From NCBI RefSeq assembly GCF_029024305.1, contig NZ_CP118974.1, positions 310,001 through 374,000 on the forward strand: a DNA stretch of 64,000 nt, read 5' to 3'. Both the position numbers and the translations under genes were made by a program. Of the stretch, positions 57,231 to 64,000 are shown one piece after another (position 1 is the stretch's first letter; every line of letters begins with the position of its first letter). The notes beneath the pieces were generated by a model. That model did no database searches and had not been told where the DNA came from. It saw only the letters and a list, made by a program, of their open reading frames with translations. This stretch comes from Mammaliicoccus vitulinus. Its GTDB lineage: Bacteria > Bacillota > Bacilli > Staphylococcales > Staphylococcaceae.

Positions 57231-59021
57231 TTGAAAGTATTTTTAAAATTAGGATGGTTTATTAAAGAAGAAAAAAAGAATTATATTATTGGTCTATTAA
57301 TATTATTATTAGTAGCTTTAATTGATTTATTGCCACCGCAAATTATTGGGAAGGTTATTGATGGTATAAGTTTTAATACGTTAACGAAGAAAACACTTTT
57401 GATTTATGTCATAGTACTTTTTCTTGCTGCAGTTCTTACATATGTATTTCGCTACTTTTGGCGCATTATGATATTTGGGGCGAGTATGAGATTGGGTAAG
57501 ATATTAAGATCTCGACTTTACCATAAGTATACTTCGATGAGTCCTTCGTTTTTCCAAGAGCGTCGTACAGGGGACTTGATGGCACATGCTACAAATGACA
57601 TAAGAGCCGTTCAGAATACTGCGGGTGGTGGTGTGTTAACGATTGCAGATTCGTTGATGTCCGGTGGGGCTGTATTAATCACGATGGCAATTACAGTTGA
57701 CTGGCGTTTAACGCTAATTGTCATGATACCTCTACCTATCATGATCGTATTAACGAGTTACTACGGTAAGTTGCTCAATCGTGGATTTAAAAAAGCACAA
57801 GCTGCATTTAGTCAATTGAATGATAAGACACAAGAAAGTATTGCTGGTATAAAAGTTACAAAAACTTTCGGATATGAAAAAGATGACCAAGCAGATTTTA
57901 AACGTTTAAGTGATGATGTTGTAAACAAAAATTTAAAAGTTTCTAAAATTGATGCATTATTTGATCCAACCATTATGTCAGTTATTGGTGTCAGTTACTT
58001 TTTAGCCATTTTCTATGGTGCAAAAATGGTGATTAATGATGATATTACGATAGGCCAACTTGTTACATTTACAACGTATTTAGGAATGATGGTCTGGCCA
58101 CTGTTAGCACTAGGGCTATTTTTTAATATTGTTCAAAGAGGACATGCATCTTATGAAAGAATAAATGAGATTACAAATGTTAAAAATGGTGTTAATACAG
58201 AAGTCGAGACGGACAAAATTCCTGAAGGTGATATTCAGTTTGATATTAAAGAATTTCATTTCCCAAATGATGACAGTATCGCTTTACATGATATTCAATT
58301 TACAATTTCTAAAAGTGATACGGTCGGTATTGTCGGTAGAACGGGCTCAGGAAAAAGTGCAATTATCCGCTTGTTATTACGTGAGTTTGATACTGAACAA
58401 GCTAGCGAAATTAAATATGGTGATCATCCATTACGCTATTTCGATATTAGTAGTTTAAGAGCACAATTTGGATATGTGCCGCAAGATCATTTCTTATTCT
58501 CAACATCGATACGTAATAATATTGCGTTTAGTGATCCATCACTAGAGAATGAAATCGTTTATAACGCGAGCAAAACAAGCTATATTCATGAAGATATTTT
58601 AAGTTTCCCTGAAGGATACGATACAGTAGTTGGAGAAAGAGGCGTATCATTATCCGGCGGTCAAAAACAAAGGATATCTATCGCGCGTGCATTGATTATG
58701 AATCCACCAGTACTGATATTAGATGACTCGTTATCTGCAGTAGATGCTGAAACTGAAGAACATATTTTAGAAAATATGCAGAACGTTAGACAAGGTAAAA
58801 CAAATATTATAACGGCACATAGAATGAGTGCGGTAAGTCATGCGGATATCATTATTGTTATGGATGAAGGCACAATTATTGAGCGGGGTACACATCATGA
58901 GTTAATGCGTCATAAAGGTTGGTATTATGAAACGTATCAAGCACAAGCTTTACACGAAGAAATTGCAAGTAGTCTAGATGAACTAGCGAAGGGGGATGAC
59001 AACGATGGCACAAAATCATAA
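57231..59021 (+). CDS. ABC exporter half-transporter, degenerate-site subunit
   Basis: 596 residues: six-helix ABC membrane domain (1-310) and ATPase domain (340-580). Walker A GRTGSGKSAI, signature LSGGQKQRISIARAL and Walker B VLILDDSLSAVD, in which the catalytic Glu is Asp. That substitution marks the degenerate-site subunit of heterodimeric exporters such as BmrC/YheI. TTG start at 57231 behind GGGGAGG. Overlaps the partner gene by about 17 bases. Likely exports drugs or lipids. Confidence 0.88.
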   Translation: MKVFLKLGWFIKEEKKNYIIGLLILLLVALIDLLPPQIIGKVIDGISFNTLTKKTLLIYVIVLFLAAVLTYVFRYFWRIMIFGASMRLGKILRSRLYHKYTSMSPSFFQERRTGDLMAHATNDIRAVQNTAGGGVLTIADSLMSGGAVLITMAITVDWRLTLIVMIPLPIMIVLTSYYGKLLNRGFKKAQAAFSQLNDKTQESIAGIKVTKTFGYEKDDQADFKRLSDDVVNKNLKVSKIDALFDPTIMSVIGVSYFLAIFYGAKMVINDDITIGQLVTFTTYLGMMVWPLLALGLFFNIVQRGHASYERINEITNVKNGVNTEVETDKIPEGDIQFDIKEFHFPNDDSIALHDIQFTISKSDTVGIVGRTGSGKSAIIRLLLREFDTEQASEIKYGDHPLRYFDISSLRAQFGYVPQDHFLFSTSIRNNIAFSDPSLENEIVYNASKTSYIHEDILSFPEGYDTVVGERGVSLSGGQKQRISIARALIMNPPVLILDDSLSAVDAETEEHILENMQNVRQGKTNIITAHRMSAVSHADIIIVMDEGTIIERGTHHELMRHKGWYYETYQAQALHEEIASSLDELAKGDDNDGTKS

Positions 59022-60768
59022 TTTAACTGCTAAAGATCAATTTGCAGTACTTAAAAGATTGATTAAATATACATTCCCCTTCAAAGGTATTATTGCGCTA
59101 GCTTTTTTAATGTTGTCGATTTCAACAGTAGCAAGCATTGCAACACCTTATTTAGTAAAAGTATTTATCGATGATTATTTAACACCGCAAGTATTTCCAG
59201 AAAGTGATATGACTTTATTAATTATTGTATTCTTTACGATACAAGTTATAGGCGCTATTACGACTTATTGGAATGTTTATCTTTTTCAATATTTAGCGTT
59301 TAAAGTTATCCAACAATTAAGAATTGATGCATTTGATAAAATTGGTCAATTAGGTATGCGCTATTTTGATAAGGAACCTGGTGGCAGTATTGTATCTAGA
59401 TTAACGAATGATACTGAAGCGATTGTAGAAATGTTCATCGGCGTATTTGCATCCTTTTTAATGGCAATATTTATGGTCATTTCAAGTTATGTCATGATGT
59501 TTATATTAGACTTTAAACTAGCGTTGATGGCGCTTATATTTGTGCCAGTTATAATATTAGTGCTCGCACTTTATCGAAAATACTCTGCTATATACTTCTC
59601 ACAAGCAAGACAACTTTTATCTGATTTGAATGCTAAACTTGCTGAATCGATTGAAGGTATGAGAATTATTCAAGTGTTTAACCAAGAGAAAAGATTACAA
59701 CGTGAATTTAACGACATCAATGACGAGCACTATGAATTTAATATGAAGACAGTCCGAATTGATGGACTATTGTTAAGACCTGCAATTAGTATGATTTCAG
59801 TCTTTGCAGTTATTATGATTCTTAGTTATTTCGGTATATTGAGCTTTTCAGGGGGCGTAACAGCTGGTGTTGTATTTGCTTTTGTACAATATATGGAACG
59901 TTTCTTTGAACCGATTAACCAAGTCAGTCAAAATTTAAATGTGCTTCAACAAGCGCTTGTTTCAGCTAGTCGAGTGTTTAAACTGATTGATAATGATATG
60001 GTGGAACCGAAACAACTAGAGAGAAAAGATTATCATATCAGTGAAGGTAAAGTTGAATTTAAAAACGTTACATTTAGTTATGATGGCAAAAACGATGTAT
60101 TAAAAGACATTTCATTTACCGCAAATCCTGGAGAAACAGTAGCACTCGTTGGACATACCGGTTCTGGTAAAAGCTCAATTATTAATTTGTTTATGAGGTT
60201 TTATGAATTTCATCAAGGTGATATTTTAATTGATAATCAATCTATTAAAGAGATACCTAAAAATGATTTGAAACATAATATCGGGCTTGTGTTACAAGAT
60301 GCATTTATCTTTTATGGAACAATTACGTCGAATATAACGTTGTATCATCCTACGATGACTTTTGAAAAAGTACGAGAAGCGGCTGAATTTGTGAACGCTG
60401 ATCAATTTATCAATAAATTACCAGGGAAATATGACCATCAAGTAATTGAAAAAGGAAGTGCCTTTTCCAGTGGAGAAAGACAATTGTTAGCATTTGCGAG
60501 AACAATAGCGAGTGATCCGAAAATATTAATTCTCGATGAGGCAACTGCTAATATAGATTCCGAAACAGAAGCACAAATTCAAATGTCATTAGAAAAAATG
60601 CGTAAAGGTAGAACAACATTAGCAATTGCTCACAGGCTATCGACAATACAAGATGCTAATCAAATACTTGTATTGAACAAAGGTGAAATAGTAGAGCGCG
60701 GCACGCACGATGAACTGATAAAAGAAAAAGGTATTTATCATAAAATGTATTTATTGCAAAATGGTTAA
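59005..60768 (+). CDS. ABC exporter half-transporter, catalytic subunit
   Basis: 587 residues from ATG 59005 (GAAGGGGG upstream; ATG 58996 abuts it). Membrane domain 1-320, ATPase 345-580: Walker A GHTGSGKSSI, Walker B ILILDEATANID with the catalytic Glu intact, but a changed signature FSSGERQLLAFART instead of LSGGQ. This is the complement of the upstream subunit, giving one full and one degenerate ATP site, as in BmrCD/YheHI and TM287/288. Ended by a CACCCAATCC hairpin. Confidence 0.88.
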   Translation: MAQNHNLTAKDQFAVLKRLIKYTFPFKGIIALAFLMLSISTVASIATPYLVKVFIDDYLTPQVFPESDMTLLIIVFFTIQVIGAITTYWNVYLFQYLAFKVIQQLRIDAFDKIGQLGMRYFDKEPGGSIVSRLTNDTEAIVEMFIGVFASFLMAIFMVISSYVMMFILDFKLALMALIFVPVIILVLALYRKYSAIYFSQARQLLSDLNAKLAESIEGMRIIQVFNQEKRLQREFNDINDEHYEFNMKTVRIDGLLLRPAISMISVFAVIMILSYFGILSFSGGVTAGVVFAFVQYMERFFEPINQVSQNLNVLQQALVSASRVFKLIDNDMVEPKQLERKDYHISEGKVEFKNVTFSYDGKNDVLKDISFTANPGETVALVGHTGSGKSSIINLFMRFYEFHQGDILIDNQSIKEIPKNDLKHNIGLVLQDAFIFYGTITSNITLYHPTMTFEKVREAAEFVNADQFINKLPGKYDHQVIEKGSAFSSGERQLLAFARTIASDPKILILDEATANIDSETEAQIQMSLEKMRKGRTTLAIAHRLSTIQDANQILVLNKGEIVERGTHDELIKEKGIYHKMYLLQNG

Positions 60769-60771
60769 AAT

Positions 60772-60816
60772 AAAACACCCAATCCGAAAATGAATTAAAC
60801 GGATTGGGTGTTTTTT
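60772..60816 (+). terminator. CACCCAATCC terminator
   Basis: AAAACACCCAATCCG pairs with CGGATTGGGTGTTTT, followed by T's. Same stem as at 34459 and 41209. Confidence 0.88.
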
Positions 60817-60844
60817 AGTAAATAGCGTGATCTGTTTTAAAATC

Positions 60845-60946
60845 TTACGATTTTGAAAGTGCATGCTTGCCTAGGGGTATGGCTCGAGCCTGTAGTCTCT
60901 CACTCATACTATTCCCTCAGGCGTCAGCACTTTGCAAAATCGTGAA
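60845..60946 (+). repeat. family A palindromic element
   Basis: TTACGATTTTGAAAGTGCAT to CAGCACTTTGCAAAATCGTG with the GGGGTATG inner arm. It lies in the order terminator-A-B-C. Confidence 0.88.
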
Positions 60947-60965
60947 GAATATTATAAAGATTTTT

Positions 60966-61004
60966 TGCTATTTATCATGTGGAGCCTGACTTGATAAATT
61001 TACG
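60966..61004 (-). repeat. single truncated family B unit
   Basis: GCTATTTATCATGTGGAGCC then TGACTTGATAAATTTACGGG, reverse complement of the 6.6-kb units. It follows family A by about 20 bases and is fused directly to a family C array. Confidence 0.78.
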
Positions 61005-61005
61005 G

Positions 61006-61195
61006 GCAAAACGCACGAAGACTCAGAAGATATTGTGCGATTCTGGTAAAATATGGATAAAACGCACGAAGACTCAAAAGATATCGTGCGATTTTGGTAA
61101 ATTATGGATAAAACGCACGAAGACTCAAAAGATATCGTGCGATTTTGGTAAATTATGGATAAAACGCACGAAGACTCAAAAGATATTGTGCGCTT
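61006..61195 (+). repeat. family C tandem array, four 51-bp units
   Basis: CGCACGAAGACT begins units at 61012, 61063, 61114 and 61165. The CGCACGA/TCGTGCG dyad is kept in most units, with TTGTGCG variants at the edges. This array has no IS. Confidence 0.9.
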
Positions 61196-61233
61196 CACTT
61201 CAGATCCACTTCCACAATCAATTAAATCTATCT

Positions 61234-63189
61234 TTAATCTATATAACGATAAGACATCAGCTCTTGTAACATGTTAATTTCTTCTTGTAATTTAGCTCCG
61301 ATGTTAGTATCGCGTACTTTTTTTCTTTCGAGTTCTTCATCAACAACACGTCGTACAGATAGCTCGTCTGCACCGTTTAAAAGTACATTCTCTTTAGTGC
61401 CAAAGTGTTTATGGGCAACGAGTTGCATGCCGAATGAGTTGTATAGTAGCGTGTATCCTGCAATACCTGTTGTAGATTGATATGCTTTGGAAAATCCACC
61501 ATCTATGACAATCATTTTACCGTTTGCTTTGATTGGATTTTCACCATCTATTTCTTTAACAGGTGTATGTCCGTTTATAATACGGCCTTGTTCTGGGTCT
61601 AAGTCGAATTCTTCCAACATCTTACGACACATTTCACTATCTTCTCTTAAATAGTAATATGGATTTTTCACTTCTTTATGAGAAGATTTATCTTTAATAA
61701 AATATCTTTCAAATGTTGTCATGGCACGTTTACCAAATAGGGAAGAATATTTACCCGTCCATAAATACCAGATTAAATCTGTAGATAAATCATCTGTTTC
61801 ATTTTTATGGCTAAATGATTCTCTAATATGATGTTCGAATTGATCAAGTAATTCTCTTCCACTGTACATCTTACCGTCAATTTCCATATCTTCCATGTTG
61901 CCATGTTCATCTACTGGAATACATCCATGAATAAGTAAATTGCCGTTGTATTTCAAATATAAATTACCTTTTTTCATTAAGAAGTTCATATGACGTTTAA
62001 GCTTTTCGGATTCTTGAACGGAGAGAAGGAGTTTATTGATAACTTCTTCTTCTTCTTCGATTAAATGTGCTGGATTTTCTCGATCGATAGTTTCGAAACA
62101 AGTATTTTCAAGTGGATAAGTATGACCGTACACAGTGATTTCTTGCTTGTCATAATCAACTTTTTCAAGAACTAATCTTTCTTCCATATCGAAAGATGGT
62201 CGACGTTTAATGATTGGACTTTCTAACTTAAATTGAATGATGGCAATGGCTTGATGAATTTTTGTGATTTGTAGCTTTTCATCTGCTGATAGCTTTTTTT
62301 CTGTATGTTCTTTCGGATAAAATGCTGGATTATCTCCATAATATTTTTCTGCTAAATTGACTAATGGGCGCAAGTTTATACCGTATGCATCTTCAATAAT
62401 ATCTAAATTATCATAACGAGCGCATATTCTTAATATATTTGCTAAGCATACTTTAGAGCCTGCATATGCACCAATCCAAAGCACATCATGATTTCCCCAT
62501 TGAATATCAACAGAATGATAGTTAATCAATGTTTCCATAATTTTGTCAGGTTCAGGGCCACGATCATAGATGTCTCCCACAACATGCAAATGATCGACTA
62601 CAAGTTGTTGAATTGTATAAGCTAAGCCGATAATTAATTTATCTGATTGGCCAAGAGATATAACTTTTTGAACGATGGTTTCATAATAAGTGGTCTTGTT
62701 GTTATAGACATTGCTTTTATATAAAAGTTCTTCGATTATGTATACAAATTGCTTCGGTAATGCTTTACGTAACTTAGAACGTGTATATTTACTTGATGCG
62801 TACGAAATGAGATGAATCATTTGTTGAATTGTTTCAATATACCATTCATTTAAATCTGTTTTTGTTTCAAATTGATTTTTTATAAGCTTTAGTTTTTCTT
62901 CCGGATAATAAACTAATGCCGCAAGTTCACTAATTTGTTCTTCAGAATGTGTCTCTTTGAATATATCATTTATTTTTGCCCGTACATTACCTGATCCATT
63001 TCTTAATACATGTTGAAAAGCATGATATTCACCATGTAAATCACTCACAAAATGTTCAGTTCCTTTAGGTAAATCTAATATAGATTGTAAATTAATAATT
63101 TCAGTCGCTACTTTTTCTTCTTCATCAAACTTTTCAGCTAATAAATTTAAGTATTTTTCTTTTAAATTCTGGTTGTCGTATTGAGTCAT
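61234..63189 (-). CDS. fbp: class III fructose-1,6-bisphosphatase
   Basis: 651 residues, the length typical of the Firmicutes class III enzyme. Metallophosphatase motifs [11 protein letters not shown] and [16 protein letters not shown], then INGHTPVKE and [15 protein letters not shown], are intact. It removes the 1-phosphate from fructose-1,6-bisphosphate for gluconeogenesis. GGAGTG precedes ATG. Monocistronic, divergent from the DUF488 gene. Confidence 0.95.
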   Translation of the reverse strand: MTQYDNQNLKEKYLNLLAEKFDEEEKVATEIINLQSILDLPKGTEHFVSDLHGEYHAFQHVLRNGSGNVRAKINDIFKETHSEEQISELAALVYYPEEKLKLIKNQFETKTDLNEWYIETIQQMIHLISYASSKYTRSKLRKALPKQFVYIIEELLYKSNVYNNKTTYYETIVQKVISLGQSDKLIIGLAYTIQQLVVDHLHVVGDIYDRGPEPDKIMETLINYHSVDIQWGNHDVLWIGAYAGSKVCLANILRICARYDNLDIIEDAYGINLRPLVNLAEKYYGDNPAFYPKEHTEKKLSADEKLQITKIHQAIAIIQFKLESPIIKRRPSFDMEERLVLEKVDYDKQEITVYGHTYPLENTCFETIDRENPAHLIEEEEEVINKLLLSVQESEKLKRHMNFLMKKGNLYLKYNGNLLIHGCIPVDEHGNMEDMEIDGKMYSGRELLDQFEHHIRESFSHKNETDDLSTDLIWYLWTGKYSSLFGKRAMTTFERYFIKDKSSHKEVKNPYYYLREDSEMCRKMLEEFDLDPEQGRIINGHTPVKEIDGENPIKANGKMIVIDGGFSKAYQSTTGIAGYTLLYNSFGMQLVAHKHFGTKENVLLNGADELSVRRVVDEELERKKVRDTNIGAKLQEEINMLQELMSYRYID

Positions 63190-63337
63190 AAAAAATTCAC
63201 TCCAATCATCATATTCGAGATTTATTATTTTGAATTACACCTATCATTTGAGATATAGTATAACACATTAAGCGTTTTCTTTAATGGTTTAAAAGCTCGT
63301 AATAACGGTTATCATTATAAAAAGGAGTGGATGAATC

Positions 63338-63709
63338 ATGAGTTGTAAAATAGAAAGAATTTATGAAAGTGACGAGCAAGATGTCATTAGAGTATTAGTC
63401 GATGGTGTATGGCCGAGAGGTATATCCAAAGATAAAGCAAATCTCGATTATTGGCTAAAAGAAATCGCGCCTTCTAGTTCTTTGAGAAAATGGTTTAATC
63501 ACGATGAAGATAAATTTTCTTCTTTTAAAGAAAAATATAAACAAGAACTTAAATCAGGTGAACAGCAAGAAGCTTTAGAAAAATTAAAAGAAATATATAA
63601 AAACAATGATAAACAAATTGTCTTATTGTACGGCGCTAAAGATGAAAAACATAACCAGGCAGTCGTATTAAAAGAGATTATAGATCATCAAAAAAAGCCA
63701 AAGACATAA
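63338..63709 (+). CDS. DUF488 family protein
   Basis: 123 residues, soluble. IERIYESDEQDVIRVLVDGVWPRGISKDKA, WLKEIAPSSSLRKWFNHDE and IVLLYGAKDEKHNQAVVLKE are the conserved blocks of DUF488 (YeaO-like), a family of unknown function. AAAGGAGT precedes ATG. It ends in a family E terminator. Confidence 0.88.
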   Translation: MSCKIERIYESDEQDVIRVLVDGVWPRGISKDKANLDYWLKEIAPSSSLRKWFNHDEDKFSSFKEKYKQELKSGEQQEALEKLKEIYKNNDKQIVLLYGAKDEKHNQAVVLKEIIDHQKKPKT

Positions 63710-63769
63710 ATAACCATACTCAAAATAAAAGATCCCTTCATTAGTTAAGTCTAGTGAAGAGATCTTTTT
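63704..63769 (+). terminator. family E tag and terminator
   Basis: AGACATAAATAACC and ACTCAAAATAAA lead into AGATCCCTTCATTAG/CTAGTGAAGAGATCT with T's. Confidence 0.82.
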
Positions 63770-63782
63770 ATATTTTAAAATC

Positions 63783-63892
63783 TTACGATTTTGAAAGTGC
63801 ATGCTTGCCTGAGATTGCTTAATGAATATGGTTCGAGCCTGTAGTCTCTTTCGCATACTATTCCCTCAGGCGTCAGCACTTTGCAAAATCAT
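63783..63892 (+). repeat. family A palindromic element with small insertion
   Basis: TTACGATTTTGAAAGTGCAT to CAGCACTTTGCAAAATCAT. The inner arm is interrupted by GATTGCTTAATGA compared with other copies. Order is E-A-E. Confidence 0.82.
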
Positions 63893-63898
63893 TATAGT

Positions 63899-63926
63899 TT
63901 AGGACATTTATGTCCCAGACTTTTTT
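63899..63926 (-). terminator. family E tag at the end of the last gene
   Basis: GTCTGGGACATAAATGTCCT on the minus strand follows the stop codon of the partial gene by a few bases, again the gene-end position of this tag. Confidence 0.6.
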
Positions 63927-63927
63927 A

Positions 63928-64000
63928 TTATTTTATACATTTAATTAATTGTTGATACATATCTTCAGCGTGTTCTTTTGTTTCAAGTCCTCTAACGTTC
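63928..64000 (-). CDS. 3' end of an unidentified gene
   Basis: Minus-strand frame NVRGLETKEHAEDMYQQLIK then CIK and TAA at 63928-63930. It looks like a C-terminal helix of a cytosolic protein, but 23 residues do not allow identification. It continues beyond the window. Confidence 0.6.
   Translation of the reverse strand, partial: NVRGLETKEHAEDMYQQLIKCIK

Noticed and set aside
60968-61269. Short frames encoding 17-residue repeats in the family C arrays (also 14273-14476)
   Set aside because: The 51-bp unit is a multiple of three and happens to be open; same string at both arrays, no ribosome site.
63255-63280. cre site between fbp and the DUF488 gene (AAGCGTTTTCTTTA)
   Set aside because: Four or more mismatches to the consensus in the best alignment.

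Overview
The window is low-GC Firmicutes chromosome, and the gene content points to a staphylococcus or close relative. Staphylococcal hallmarks are IsaB-family antigens, an SceD transglycosylase with WalR-type boxes, lytSR-lrgAB, a YSIRK/LPDTG Ser-Asp repeat surface protein, and an MntR-box-controlled mntH. A Sal/Vga-type ABC-F gene behind a leader peptide, a kynurenine pathway and many intergenic repeats make the sciuri group (Mammaliicoccus) my best guess. The genus is inference; no rRNA or tRNA gene is present to anchor it.

Layout. 0-12 kb: amino-acid permeases, a membrane-anchored MerR regulator, a frameshifted isaB-like gene, an MFS carrier, mntH, a TetR/CoA-transferase divergon, a small monooxygenase and a quinone-reductase-like MDR protein. 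12.5-14.2 kb: a complete IS3-family element that split a unit of a 51-bp tandem array. 14.6-26 kb: MFS transporters, queH, riboswitch-controlled tenA, a GNAT, a PAP2 phosphatase, a fructosamine kinase, an XRE-cupin/MFS pair and an AAT permease. 26-32 kb: sceD, an intact isaB-like gene, a leader peptide with the ABC-F gene, and a UvrA paralogue. 32-41 kb: kynB-kynA, lytSR, lrgAB, gtrA-like and kynU. 41-49 kb: alcohol dehydrogenase, MBL lactonase, azoreductase and a beta-glucoside PTS/6-phospho-beta-glucosidase operon with a divergent GntR regulator. 50-55.4 kb: the 1774-residue SD-repeat adhesin. 55.7-64 kb: a thioesterase, a glutamate-racemase homologue lacking both catalytic cysteines, a heterodimeric ABC exporter, class III fbp, a DUF488 protein and the 3' end of one more gene.

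Regulation readable from sequence: an MntR-like palindrome at mntH, four cre-like sites (MFS, AAT permease, lrgAB, MBL), two WalR boxes, a TPP riboswitch with terminator, and a leader peptide whose own codons can pair with the Shine-Dalgarno of the ABC-F gene.

The most unusual layer is intergenic. Several unrelated repeat families recur: A (about 100-bp imperfect palindrome), B, D and F (tandem units, all exactly 41 bp), C (51 bp), and a GGGACATAAAT tag (E) placed between stop codons and terminators. They combine in a fixed order (E-A-B-C, or A-D-E). Family D always lies just downstream of a gene and in that gene's orientation. I do not recognise these families from the literature, and I could not search.
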